DNA from: an uncultured Bacteroidales bacterium
GTDB lineage: Bacteria > Bacteroidota > Bacteroidia > Bacteroidales > UBA932
DNA length: 64,000 nt
Assembly: GCA_944326355.1 (NCBI GenBank)
Contig: CALVDO010000005.1
Location: 1 to 64,000, forward strand
Direction: 5' to 3'
Shown here: positions 52,292-61,443 of the stretch, piece by piece
How the letters are laid out: each line of letters begins with the position of its first letter
Numbering within the stretch: position 1 is the first letter of the stretch
Made by a program: the position numbers and the translations under genes
The notes under the pieces: generated by a model
The model's database searches: none
Told to the model about the DNA's origin: nothing
What the model saw: the letters and a program-made list of their open reading frames with translations, nothing else

Positions 52292-53853
52292 TGAAAAGAC
52301 GAGAATTTATCAAGACAGGCCTTTTCGCGGGTGCCGCGGTAGGCCTGTCGCCTGTTTTGACTTCATGGGTACCGTCCCATAACTGGGAAGGGCATGACTT
52401 CGGCGGCGGGCCGAAGGTAAAGGACAGGCTCTATCAGGGACCTTTCCCTCAGTATGCGCCGGAGGATTTCTTCGGAGGTTCCGTGGTGCAGTACACCACC
52501 CCGGGCAAGCAGCTCGTCAACTGCTTCGGAATGGGGCTCACTTCCTACATCGCCGGAGACCTCGGCGCTCCGAACGTTCCGGGCAAGTCGCTTGAGCAGG
52601 CCATCGACGAGCTCTTCAGATTTCCGCTCGCCACTAAGGTCTACATCCGTCCGAACTGGAGGCATATCCAGAAGAAGGCCGGTCGCCTCGACTTTGACGA
52701 CTATTGGAACATTACGATGGAGAAGGCCGAGAAATACGGCAAAAGGGTAGGTTTCCGCATAATGGTCAACAACCCGGACATCATCGAGAACGCTCTTCCG
52801 GACTTTGTCGCCGAGAAAGTGCCGATGCGGCGTCTTAAGGGGGAGTGGAGGGGCGATCCTTCAGTTCCTCGCTATCAGCATGAGCATCTGCAGCCGGAGT
52901 ATGACAATCCGTATTTCCTCGGATATTTTGAGGAGATGCAGCAGCTTCTTGCTGAAAAGTACAACGGCAGCCCGCTCATCGAGTACATGGATACCAACAT
53001 GTACGGCTTCTGGGGCGAGGGACACACCTGGCCTTATGAAGACAATCCTTTCGAGAACAGGAAGAAGGCCGAGGAGACTTTCCTGAGGATATATGAGATC
53101 CAGAACAGGTGCTGGAGCAAGGTGCCTCTTCTCACCAACACTCAGCCGGACTTCAGCCGCGTGGGCAATTCCGCCGTGCTGGACAGGGCCGTAAGAGAGG
53201 GCAACTGGCTCAGGACTGACACCATTTTCATAGAGAATGAGCAGATTGAGGCTCTGAGCAACCGCCCGGCATGGTGCGCCGCCGCAGTTGAGTGCGGAAT
53301 CTCAAACGGCAGGGAGGAGACTATGGAGTACGACAATGCCGGCATCCCTCGCAATGAGGCAGTGATCTCTCATGTGAAAGATGTGGGCGCAAACTATTTC
53401 TCTCTGTGGAACTGGCATGACATCAATGCGGACAATCTCTATCGCTATTATGAGAAGTTCCCGGAAGGTCTTGACGACCTGTCGCGCTGCATCGGCTTCC
53501 GTGTCCGTCCGTCATGGATCTGGCATTCCGAGGACGGGGAGGGACACAGCAACCTCATCTTCGGCATGGTCAACGACGGCATAGCGTGCGTTCCGGGCGT
53601 GCTTCGTCTGACTCTGTTCACGGACGACGGCTCGGTGAACATCAGCGGCTGTCTCGATGCGGGCTATCCGAAGACCAGGGGCGTCCGTCAGGCCATGATG
53701 ACGCTTCCTGCCGGTGTCGACTGGAATTCCGGCGCTCTTAAGCTGAAGGCTGAGCTCGAGGTCAAGGGCGTGCGCTATCCTGTGCCGTTTACGATCGCGC
53801 AGAAGCTCAACCCGGACGGCTCTCTCACCATAAAGCAGAACATCAACGACTGA
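52291..53853 (+). CDS. Tat-exported TIM-barrel protein, copy 1
   Basis: The 520-residue product has a twin-arginine signal MKRREFIKTGLFAGAAVGLS. The body looks like a glycoside-hydrolase-type barrel: VYIRPNWRHIQKKAGRLDFDDYW, KRVGFRIMVNNPD, MYGFWGEGHTW with E243 (WGE) as a candidate catalytic acid, and IFIENEQIEA as a second. The C-terminal 130 residues form a beta-domain. The WGE element recalls the DUF4832 barrel of the fusion protein downstream, but I cannot name a GH family. The start shares its A with the amidohydrolase stop. Its 3' end is almost identical to that of copy 2. Confidence 0.7.
   Translation: MKRREFIKTGLFAGAAVGLSPVLTSWVPSHNWEGHDFGGGPKVKDRLYQGPFPQYAPEDFFGGSVVQYTTPGKQLVNCFGMGLTSYIAGDLGAPNVPGKSLEQAIDELFRFPLATKVYIRPNWRHIQKKAGRLDFDDYWNITMEKAEKYGKRVGFRIMVNNPDIIENALPDFVAEKVPMRRLKGEWRGDPSVPRYQHEHLQPEYDNPYFLGYFEEMQQLLAEKYNGSPLIEYMDTNMYGFWGEGHTWPYEDNPFENRKKAEETFLRIYEIQNRCWSKVPLLTNTQPDFSRVGNSAVLDRAVREGNWLRTDTIFIENEQIEALSNRPAWCAAAVECGISNGREETMEYDNAGIPRNEAVISHVKDVGANYFSLWNWHDINADNLYRYYEKFPEGLDDLSRCIGFRVRPSWIWHSEDGEGHSNLIFGMVNDGIACVPGVLRLTLFTDDGSVNISGCLDAGYPKTRGVRQAMMTLPAGVDWNSGALKLKAELEVKGVRYPVPFTIAQKLNPDGSLTIKQNIND
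53467..53853 (+). repeat. Near-identical 3' segment shared with the second Tat gene
   Basis: These 387 bp match 55154-55540 with roughly a dozen mostly synonymous differences. Upstream of this point the two genes differ much more. This is the sign of recent gene conversion or a partial duplication. Confidence 0.85.
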
Positions 53854-53923
53854 GACATCATCGTCGGCATCTGACTGCTCCGGACGAATCCGGAAGGGTC
53901 CAGTCAGACGCTGAGACATCCGA

Positions 53924-53949
53924 GGGCGGCCCTGAATTTCGGGTCGCCC
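53924..53949 (+). other. Hairpin between the two Tat paralogs
   Basis: GGGCGGCCC/CGGGTCGCCC forms a 9-bp stem with one G-U pair, followed by a weak U-rich GTATTCTTTC. It could be a partial terminator inside the operon. Confidence 0.45.
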
Positions 53950-53980
53950 GTATTCTTTCAGACTGAAAAACAGGCGAGAC

Positions 53981-55540
53981 ATGGACAGAAGAAATTTTAT
54001 AAAGACCGGTCTGACGGCCGGTGCCGCATTGGGTCTGGCGCCAGCGGCAAGTGCCTGGGTGCCTATCCACAATTGGGACGGCCACGACTTCGGCTCGGGT
54101 CCGAAGGTAAAGGACAGACTCTATCAGGGACCTTTCCCTCAGTATGCTCCCGAGGACTTCTTCGGAGGCTCAGTGGTGCAGTACACCACTCCCGGAAAAC
54201 AGCTTGTCAACTGCTTCGGCATGGGGCTTACGACTTACATTTCAGGAGACTATGGCGCTCCTTCAGTCCCGGGGGAGCCGCTTGAGACGACCATAGACAA
54301 ATTGTTCCGCTTTCCGCTCGGAACAAAGATTCACATTCGTCCGAACTGGCGTCATATCCAGAAGAAGGCAGGTCGTCTCGATTTCGACGACTACTGGAAA
54401 ATCACGATGGAGAAGGCCGAACAGTACGGCAAGCGCGTGTGCTTCAGGATAATGCTCAACAATCCGGACATTCTGGAGAACGCTCTGCCGGATTTTGTCC
54501 TGAAGAGAGTGCCTATGCACCGGCTCAAGGGCGAGTGGAAAGGAGACCCTTCACAGCCGCGTTTTCAGCATGAGCATCTGCAGCCTGAGTATAATGAATG
54601 GCTGATCGGCTATTTTGAGGAGATGCAGCAGCTTCTCGCAGAGAAGTATAATGGCAGTCCGCTCATCGAGTTTGTGGACACCAACATGTATGGCTTCTGG
54701 GGCGAGGGGCACACCTGGCCTTACGACGGCAGCAACTTCCCTTCGCGAAAAGCCGCCGAAGACGCTTTCATGAGGATATATGAGATACAGCAGAATATCT
54801 GGACGAAGGTGCCGCTGGTCACCAATGTCCAGCCGGATTATAGCCGGGTCTGCAATTCGGCCGTGGTGGACCGCTCGATGCGGGACGGAAATTGGATCCG
54901 TAGGGACACAGTGTTCGTCGACAATGAGAGTATCGAGTCCATGAGCAACCGTCCGGCATGGTGTGCCGCTTTCGTTGAGTGTGCCATGACGCGGGGACGT
55001 CTCGACAATCTCATCTATGATAACGCAGGCATCCCTCAGAACGAGGCCATCATCTCCCACGCGAAGGATCTGGGTGCGAATTATTACTCTCTCTGGAGCT
55101 TCCACAGTATCTGCGCCGAAAATCTTGAGGCCTATTACAGGAAGTTCCCTGAGGGTCTTGACGACCTGTCGCGCTGCATCGGCTTCCGTGTCCGTCCGTC
55201 ATGGATCTGGCATTCCGAGGACGGGGAAGGCCACAGCAACCTGATCTTCGGGATGGTCAACGACGGCATAGCGTGCGTTCCTGGCGTTCTTCGTCTGACT
55301 CTGTTTACGGATGACGGCTCGGTGAACATCAGCGGCTGTCTCGATGCGGGCTATCCGAAGACCAGAGGCGTCCGTCAGGCCATGATGACTCTTCCTGCCG
55401 GTGTCGACTGGAACTCCGGCGCCCTTAAGCTGAAGGCCGAGCTCGAGGTCAAGGGCGTGCGCTATCCTGTGCCGTTCACGGCGGCGCAGAAGCTCAACCC
55501 GGACGGCTCTCTCACCATAAAGAGAAATATAAACGACTGA
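53981..55540 (+). CDS. Tat-exported TIM-barrel protein, copy 2
   Basis: The 519-residue paralog of the gene before it starts MDRRNFIKTGLTAGAALGLA, again a Tat signal. It has the same landmarks: IHIRPNWRHIQKKAGRLDFD, MYGFWGEGHTW, VFVDNESIESMSNRPAWCAA. The N-terminal two thirds have diverged, including one residue fewer near HLQPEYNEW, whereas the C-terminal 130 residues are nearly identical to copy 1. Retention of two diverged barrels with a shared end suggests related but different substrates. The family is unknown. Confidence 0.7.
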   Translation: MDRRNFIKTGLTAGAALGLAPAASAWVPIHNWDGHDFGSGPKVKDRLYQGPFPQYAPEDFFGGSVVQYTTPGKQLVNCFGMGLTTYISGDYGAPSVPGEPLETTIDKLFRFPLGTKIHIRPNWRHIQKKAGRLDFDDYWKITMEKAEQYGKRVCFRIMLNNPDILENALPDFVLKRVPMHRLKGEWKGDPSQPRFQHEHLQPEYNEWLIGYFEEMQQLLAEKYNGSPLIEFVDTNMYGFWGEGHTWPYDGSNFPSRKAAEDAFMRIYEIQQNIWTKVPLVTNVQPDYSRVCNSAVVDRSMRDGNWIRRDTVFVDNESIESMSNRPAWCAAFVECAMTRGRLDNLIYDNAGIPQNEAIISHAKDLGANYYSLWSFHSICAENLEAYYRKFPEGLDDLSRCIGFRVRPSWIWHSEDGEGHSNLIFGMVNDGIACVPGVLRLTLFTDDGSVNISGCLDAGYPKTRGVRQAMMTLPAGVDWNSGALKLKAELEVKGVRYPVPFTAAQKLNPDGSLTIKRNIND

Positions 55541-55651
55541 TAACCATAACGACTTCCGCTTATTGTCGCTTGTCGTGCGGCCTTTCGGCTTTATCGACCT
55601 TTTTGATCTGACTTTGTCGGCGGCAGTCCTAACCCACTAATGACACTAAAA

Positions 55652-58600
55652 ATGAAGAAAATAATCCTTCCGATCCTGCTTTGCCTTGCGGCGATTTCCG
55701 CATGGGCCGCCGAAACCTCCGAAGTCTCAGCGGTTTCCGCAGCTTCAGAGTCCGGGCTTCCGGAATGCGGCCGTCGGAGCCGGGCTGCGGTGGTGATAAG
55801 CCGCACTTCGTTCATAGCCAGGGAGGCGGAGGTCAGCGGCGCCGCCAAGAGCTGGACTGCGCTGGCGAGCCTTGCAGGCATGCCTTATTCCACACTTTTC
55901 ATAGAAGACCTCGATGAGGATGTTCTCTCGTCGCATGAGGTGTTCGTCTTCTCTCAGTGTACTTTTCTCACGGACGAGGAGTATGCCGCCTGCGCGGACT
56001 TCATCCGCAGGGTGACTGAGACGGGCGGGGGACTTGTGATTGACGGCCCTCTGGGGCTTTTCAACGAGAGCGAGGACTTCCGCGAGAACTATCCTGTCGA
56101 CTCGATGCTCGGAATCAGGGTCGGAGACAGCGTGCCGCTCGAAGGATACCGTCTCAGAGTCCGGGACAATGACCATTATGTCACGGCCCCATACGAGCCC
56201 GATCAGGCGGTTTCCAATCTTCTGACTTCTGAACTGCCGGCCATGAGTGCCGAGGGGGCAGATGTGCTCCTTCACATGACTGACGATGTCCGGTCTTATC
56301 CTTATCTTTCAGTACGTTCTTCGGACGGGGTGCGTCTCGCTGTTCTGGACGGTCTCTCCAGCGCGGCCTGCATGGGCGCGAGCTTCAGAAATTATGACCC
56401 GAAGGGATTTTTCCCGTCAGAGACTTATCCGATTCTCCGTCGCACTCTCCAGTGGTGCGCGGCAGGCGATGCTCAGGGGCCCATCCCGTCGCTTCTCATC
56501 TCCGGAGCGGGCATGACGGCCCTGATAAGAGTGGATGGAGACGGCTCTCAGGTCCCCGCTTCGATGGACCTCTGCATGACTTGGCTGGAGGACATAGCTG
56601 AGGAGTCCGGAGTGCAGGCGGTGATGACTTATGTCTCTTCATGGGCGACGGGAGGCGGCTGGCATTTCTATGCCGACCATTCGCGCAAGATTCAGGAGCA
56701 GGGGAGCGTCATAGGCACTCACACCGTCAATCATCTGCTTTCGGAGCTAACCACGCCGGAGGAGTATTCCCGCGAGCTGGACGGCTCGAAGGAGGAAATC
56801 CGCTCCGGCCTCGCCTCCCACGGGTATGATCCGGGTGAGATCCGCTTCCTCGTAAATCCGGGCAATGGCGTCTCGATGCAGGCTCATGGGGAGATAGCCG
56901 ACCGTTTCGACTTCTTCATGACTCACGGTCTGGATCAGTCGCTGCCTGTTGCCTACGGCGCGATGTCATGGTTTACTGACGGGAAGAGGCTGCCTGTAGT
57001 GAATGACGGCCCGTCTCCTGACTACCAGTGGTTCTACGATTCCACATGGTCGTATTCCACTCCTGAGGTCGCCTCATACGAGCTGATGGTGCTTGACCAT
57101 CTTTATGACAAAGTCGGCAACGGAGTGATATTCAATGCTATGTGGCATGACTACGGCATGAGCGGAATGCTTGCCGCCGAGCCGAGAAATGTGACCAGGC
57201 TGATGCGTGACGGCACGAGAATCATCAATGCCGACAACAGGGAGTATTATGAAGTCATGCGAGGCTTCTGGAATACCCATGATATCTATTGTCCTGAGCC
57301 TGCGGAGCTTGCCGCAAAGATGCTGCTTCAGGCAAACGCTTCTGTCGCATGGGGCGTCGAGGACGACTGCCTGAGGGTGAAGGTGAAATTCGCGGATGAG
57401 GATTTCGAGAAATATGCGGCCTATGTGGGAGGAATGGCTCTCGGAGTGAGCGATGCCTCCGAGCCTATCAGTTCTGTCGAGATCGGAGGCGTCCCGTATC
57501 GCGCATTTACAGAGAACAAGGTTATCCTTCCTGTGCCGGCCTCTTCCGAGATGGACATTGTAATCCGCTTCGGAGAACCTGACGGCGCTCCGAGGCTCAC
57601 CTATTCTTCCAAAGTACTGGAGAGTGTGTCGGTTGAGGACGATGTGCTCAAGGCGCGTTTCAGATCACGTTCGGTCAGCCGCTTCAGTTTTGCGGCGGAT
57701 GCCGGTCATGTCCTTCTCGGTGCCGGTTCATATTCGGTCTCGCACGACGGCAGATTCATCTCCGGCCGCATGAAGGATGGCGGCGAGGTGTCGCTTGTGC
57801 CTGTGGAGTCCGACGTGATGATTCATTCCTCCACTCTGCCGCTCACTTCGGTGAAGGCGGTCGACGGAGGTCTTGAGGTCGGCGTTCTCGGCGACGGTGC
57901 CGGGGACGGCCGCATAGTGTGGTCTTCAGCCTCTCATCCGGAGAGGGGAGTGTGTGTAGTTCCTCGTTTTGAAGGCATCCGTACGGTGATGCTTGGAACA
58001 CCTGAGAGTGCGGAGGCGACGGCTTCCGGCTCATGCATCGGGGATTTCCCGTTTGCTGAGGTGCTTTTCCGTCCTACGGACGAGGATTTCATCAATCCGG
58101 AGAGAGGCTTTGTAAGCAACATGGGCAGCGGTGAAGACAAACTCGACGCCAAGACTCTCGAGAGGCTTAAGGCTGCGAAGGAGTCGATGGTCTGGAGGCA
58201 GTTCGATCTGGACGAGTTCCGCGACTGCGCCATCTCAGAGCGCTTCCTTCGTTCCATCAGACGCGAGTTCGACCTTGTTCGTGACGCGGGCATGAAGATT
58301 ATTCCGCGTTTCGCATACTGCAACAGGATAGGAGACAAAGACGCCCCTCTGGACATTGTCCTGATGCATATAGACCAGCTTGCTCCGATTCTCAAAGAGA
58401 ATGCCGACATCATCGCCACTATGAACTGCGGCTTCATCGGTGCATGGGGAGAGATGCACTCGTCCGCCTACGGCCTTGATTCGCCGGAGAACATGAGGAC
58501 TATCGTCAACGCCCTTCTCGATGTCCTTCCGAAGGAGAGGACTGTCCAGATACGTTACCCGACCGGCAAGGCGGAGATTTTCGGCGGCAGGACAGAGCCT

Positions 58601-59377
58601 ATCACCCTCGAGGAGGCATTCTCAGGCAAGCCTTATGCCCGCGTGGGACATCACAACGACTGCTTCCTCGCCAGCCCTGACGATGTCGGCACATATCGGA
58701 TGGATGTCAAAGCCGAAAAGGAATTCCTTAATACCGAGACTCTCTACACTCCTATGGGCGGCGAGACCTGCAACCCTCGCAACAATTATCCGGTCTACTA
58801 TCGCAAGACGATTGAAGAAATGGAGATGATGCACTGGTCTTATCTCAATTCGAGATATTCCCATGCAATCATGGACCAGTGGCGTGACGGAGGCTATTAT
58901 GACGAGATCTCTCGGCGGCTCGGCTACAGGCTTGAGCTTAGCTATTGCCGCCATCAGACCGAGACCGCTCCCGGCTCATCGCTGTCATTCATGTTCAGGC
59001 TCAAGAATGTCGGCTTTGCCTCGCCCTATAATCCGAGGATGGTTGAGCTCATTCTGATCAACCGGGAGAGCGGCGAGAGCTATAAGGCTCTTCTTCCTCA
59101 AGATCCTCGCTTCTGGTTCCCCGGACAGGAGGTTGAGTTCTCCTGCGAGGTAGGACTTCCGGAAGATGTCCCTGTCGGGGAATACGATGTCTACCTCAAT
59201 CTTCCTGATCCGATGGAGAGGCTTTACTCCCGTCCGGAGTATTCGATCCGTCTGGCCAACGAGGGCGTCGCCTTCACCGGGCAGGGCTACAACGACCTCG
59301 GTATCCGCATCCGCGTTACTGACGCCCCTGCCCCTCATCACGCCACTTTCCTCAAATTCCGGAAGTTCGATGAATAA
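55652..59377 (+). CDS. Polysaccharide-deacetylase-like / DUF4874-DUF4832 fusion protein
   Basis: The 1241-residue exported protein starts MKKIILPILLCLAAISAWA. Residues 40-275 look like a glutamine-amidotransferase-like fold (YSTLFIEDLDEDVLSSHEVFVFSQ, RVTETGGGLVIDGPLGLF). Residues 285-520 look like a NodB-type deacetylase: RVDGDG with D295, GTHTVNH with H357 and H361, and RFLVNPGNG. A beta-rich linker follows. Near 811 begins the DUF4874 signature INPERGF, then VWRQFDL, MKIIPRFAYC, and the DUF4832 barrel with GFIGAWGEMHSS near 932. The first half resembles the layout of Agd3-type N-acetylgalactosamine-polymer deacetylases; the match is by motif and domain order only. An in-frame ATG at 55640 is an alternative start. 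Confidence 0.72.
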   Translation: MKKIILPILLCLAAISAWAAETSEVSAVSAASESGLPECGRRSRAAVVISRTSFIAREAEVSGAAKSWTALASLAGMPYSTLFIEDLDEDVLSSHEVFVFSQCTFLTDEEYAACADFIRRVTETGGGLVIDGPLGLFNESEDFRENYPVDSMLGIRVGDSVPLEGYRLRVRDNDHYVTAPYEPDQAVSNLLTSELPAMSAEGADVLLHMTDDVRSYPYLSVRSSDGVRLAVLDGLSSAACMGASFRNYDPKGFFPSETYPILRRTLQWCAAGDAQGPIPSLLISGAGMTALIRVDGDGSQVPASMDLCMTWLEDIAEESGVQAVMTYVSSWATGGGWHFYADHSRKIQEQGSVIGTHTVNHLLSELTTPEEYSRELDGSKEEIRSGLASHGYDPGEIRFLVNPGNGVSMQAHGEIADRFDFFMTHGLDQSLPVAYGAMSWFTDGKRLPVVNDGPSPDYQWFYDSTWSYSTPEVASYELMVLDHLYDKVGNGVIFNAMWHDYGMSGMLAAEPRNVTRLMRDGTRIINADNREYYEVMRGFWNTHDIYCPEPAELAAKMLLQANASVAWGVEDDCLRVKVKFADEDFEKYAAYVGGMALGVSDASEPISSVEIGGVPYRAFTENKVILPVPASSEMDIVIRFGEPDGAPRLTYSSKVLESVSVEDDVLKARFRSRSVSRFSFAADAGHVLLGAGSYSVSHDGRFISGRMKDGGEVSLVPVESDVMIHSSTLPLTSVKAVDGGLEVGVLGDGAGDGRIVWSSASHPERGVCVVPRFEGIRTVMLGTPESAEATASGSCIGDFPFAEVLFRPTDEDFINPERGFVSNMGSGEDKLDAKTLERLKAAKESMVWRQFDLDEFRDCAISERFLRSIRREFDLVRDAGMKIIPRFAYCNRIGDKDAPLDIVLMHIDQLAPILKENADIIATMNCGFIGAWGEMHSSAYGLDSPENMRTIVNALLDVLPKERTVQIRYPTGKAEIFGGRTEPITLEEAFSGKPYARVGHHNDCFLASPDDVGTYRMDVKAEKEFLNTETLYTPMGGETCNPRNNYPVYYRKTIEEMEMMHWSYLNSRYSHAIMDQWRDGGYYDEISRRLGYRLELSYCRHQTETAPGSSLSFMFRLKNVGFASPYNPRMVELILINRESGESYKALLPQDPRFWFPGQEVEFSCEVGLPEDVPVGEYDVYLNLPDPMERLYSRPEYSIRLANEGVAFTGQGYNDLGIRIRVTDAPAPHHATFLKFRKFDE

Positions 59378-60635
59378 GAATATTTTAGTGAATGCCCTGC
59401 GGACAGCGGCCACTCTGCTGTCCGCAGGAATATTGACAGGATGCGGCAACTCCGCCTCCGATTCAGCGCCCGTTTCCGATTCAATCCTTGTCTCTGCTCC
59501 GGTCTCTTCTTATGTCTCTCCTTACCCCTATGACGTCGTCACCGTTCCCGATGCAGATAACGTCGTCACCGTTCCCGATGCCGATGACATTGCCCGGGCT
59601 CGTAATATCATTCTTATGATCGGCGACGGGATGGGTCTGGAGCACATCAGCTGTGCGCTGGTCCTCAATCATGGCAAGCTGAACATGACCTCCATGCCAG
59701 TGACCGGTCTGTCCCTCACCACCAGCGCCGATAATCTCATCACCGATTCCGCAGCCGGTGGCACTGCGCTGGCTTCCGGGCAGAAGACCGCCAATGGCCA
59801 TGTCGGCGTCACTCCTGACGGCCTTCCTCTCGAGTCCCTGCTCGAAAAGGCTTCTGCTTCCGGCAGGCTGACCGGCGTGGTCACCACCTGCCGGCTCAAC
59901 GATGCCACTCCTGCCGCCTTCTGCTGCCATGAGCCCGACCGTGATGACGCCGAGTCGATTGTGGCTGACTATCTTGACTGTGGAGTGGACTACATCGCCG
60001 GAGGCGGGCTCCGCTACTGGCGGGACCGCTCGGATGGCCGTGACATCATCTCTGAGATGGCAGCAAGAGGTTATGAAGTCGCTCTTTCCCCCGAAGCCCT
60101 TGCCGCCGCTGACCGACTTCCTGTCCTTGGACTGCTTGCCGACCTTGAACTCCCCGTCGCCCTGAAGCGCGGTGATCTGTATCGGGATATGGTCTCCCAC
60201 GGCCTTTCCCTCCTCTCCTCCTCATCATCCGCTTCCTCCGCCGCTTCCTCCGCTGCTTCCTCCGCAGTTTCCGAGTCATCCGCTTCTGGTTTTGTAATGG
60301 TGCTCGAAGGTTCCTGCATCGACGACTGGAGTCATGCCGGCCGCCTCGACCTCGCTATGGAGGAACTGCTTGACTTCGACAGGACTGTCGGAGATGTGCT
60401 TGAATGGGCTGCAGCCGATGGCCATACTCTCGTCGTTGTTACAGCAGATCACGCTACGGGTGCGCTCACTCTTCGCGGAGGCGATCTCAATGAGGGAAGG
60501 ATAGAAGCCGTGTTCGGAAGCGACAGCCACAACGGAATCGCCGTTCCCTATTTCGTGTATGGGCCTGGTTCCGACCGCTTTGGCGGCGTCATGGAAAACT
60601 CCGCTCTCAGCGCCCTCCTCGCCTCCTTCCTTTGA
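59370..60635 (+). CDS. Alkaline phosphatase lipoprotein
   Basis: The 421-residue product has a lipoprotein signal (GILTG-C). Motifs are NIILMIGDGMGLEH (metal Asp), LITDSAAGGTALASG with nucleophile S127, VVVTADHATGALTL and SHNGIAVPYFVYGPG. It removes phosphate outside the cytoplasm. Two oddities are a doubled VVTVPDAD near residue 58 and a Ser/Ala run (SSSSASSAASSAASSAV) inserted at about 283-300. It overlaps the fusion gene stop by 8 bp, so it is the last gene of the locus and hints at a phosphate-decorated glycan. Confidence 0.88.
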   Translation: MNKNILVNALRTAATLLSAGILTGCGNSASDSAPVSDSILVSAPVSSYVSPYPYDVVTVPDADNVVTVPDADDIARARNIILMIGDGMGLEHISCALVLNHGKLNMTSMPVTGLSLTTSADNLITDSAAGGTALASGQKTANGHVGVTPDGLPLESLLEKASASGRLTGVVTTCRLNDATPAAFCCHEPDRDDAESIVADYLDCGVDYIAGGGLRYWRDRSDGRDIISEMAARGYEVALSPEALAAADRLPVLGLLADLELPVALKRGDLYRDMVSHGLSLLSSSSSASSAASSAASSAVSESSASGFVMVLEGSCIDDWSHAGRLDLAMEELLDFDRTVGDVLEWAAADGHTLVVVTADHATGALTLRGGDLNEGRIEAVFGSDSHNGIAVPYFVYGPGSDRFGGVMENSALSALLASFL

Positions 60636-60725
60636 AAATTTCTTGCGAGATTTCTTTGGAGCTTTCAGCCATTTCAGTCGACAGAAATATTTTGGTTAAC
60701 ATAAATTTTGAATTGCAGCCATTCG

Positions 60726-61160
60726 TTTTTTGCTTTTTTGAGCCATCGGTAATTTTGTAAAAAACAACGAGTGCCCAGACGCCTCAGATTGCCTGAGAAA
60801 CCGATTCGAGGCTATTAACCATCGTTAATTTTGCAAAAAACGGCGAGTGCCTCAGGCGCCTCAGATTGACCGAGAAGCCGATTCGAGGCTTGTGATAGTC
60901 GTTAATTTTGCAAAAAACGGCGAGTGCCCCAGGCGCCTCAGATTGACCGAGAAGCCGATTCGAGGCTTGTGATAGTCGTTAATTTTGCAAAAAACGGCGA
61001 GTGCCCCAGGCGCCTCAGATTGACCGAGAAGCCGATTCGAGGCTTGTGATAGTCGTTAATTTTGCAAAAAACGGCGAGTGCCCAGGCGCCTCAGATTGCC
61101 TGAGAAACCGATTCGAGGCTATTAACCATCGGTAATTTTGCAAAAAACGGCGAGTGCCCA
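60726..61160 (-). repeat. 76/77-bp-period repeat array related to the one at 39299
   Basis: TTTTGCAAAA (first copy TTTTGTAAAA) recurs with its G at 60757, 60833, 60910, 60987, 61064 and 61140, spacing 76-77 bp. Read on the minus strand each unit starts GTTTTTTGCAAAATTA(A/C)CGA, contains AGCCTCGAATCGG and CAATCTGAGGCGCC, which can pair into a hairpin, and ends GGCACTCG. The final unit (lowest coordinates) changes to CCGATGGCTCAAAAAA, almost the same terminal sequence as in the first array. The array lies between convergent alkaline phosphatase and permease genes. Confidence 0.95.
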
Positions 61161-61199
61161 AAAAAGCGAAAAATGAGAGGCAGTGTTCGACAGAGGTTA

Positions 61200-61443
61200 A
61201 AAGGAGGTTATGTTTGGAACGAGAGAGGAGAGGGGGGAAAGGGATCGGGAGAGGGGCAGGGATCGGGAGAAAGAAGGAGAGAAAGAAATGGTGAAATGGC
61301 GGAAGATATGAATAGAATAGAGTAGAGTAATAGAGTAGAATAGAATAGAATAATAGAATAGAGGATGAGAAGAGAGGTGAGAATGGGGAAAAGAAAGGAG
61401 AAAAAGAAAGGAAAGAAAGGAGAAAAAGGGGAGGGGGGATTTT
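61200..61443. repeat. Purine-rich tract with GAATA pentamers
   Basis: The plus strand is almost only A and G for about 240 bp, with blocks of GGGAGAGG, GAATAGAATA and GGAGAAAAAGG. It begins next to the repeat array and ends at the stop of the leftward permease gene. Such tracts can form triplex or slipped structures. No gene is supported; the open frames here are composition artefacts. Confidence 0.85.
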
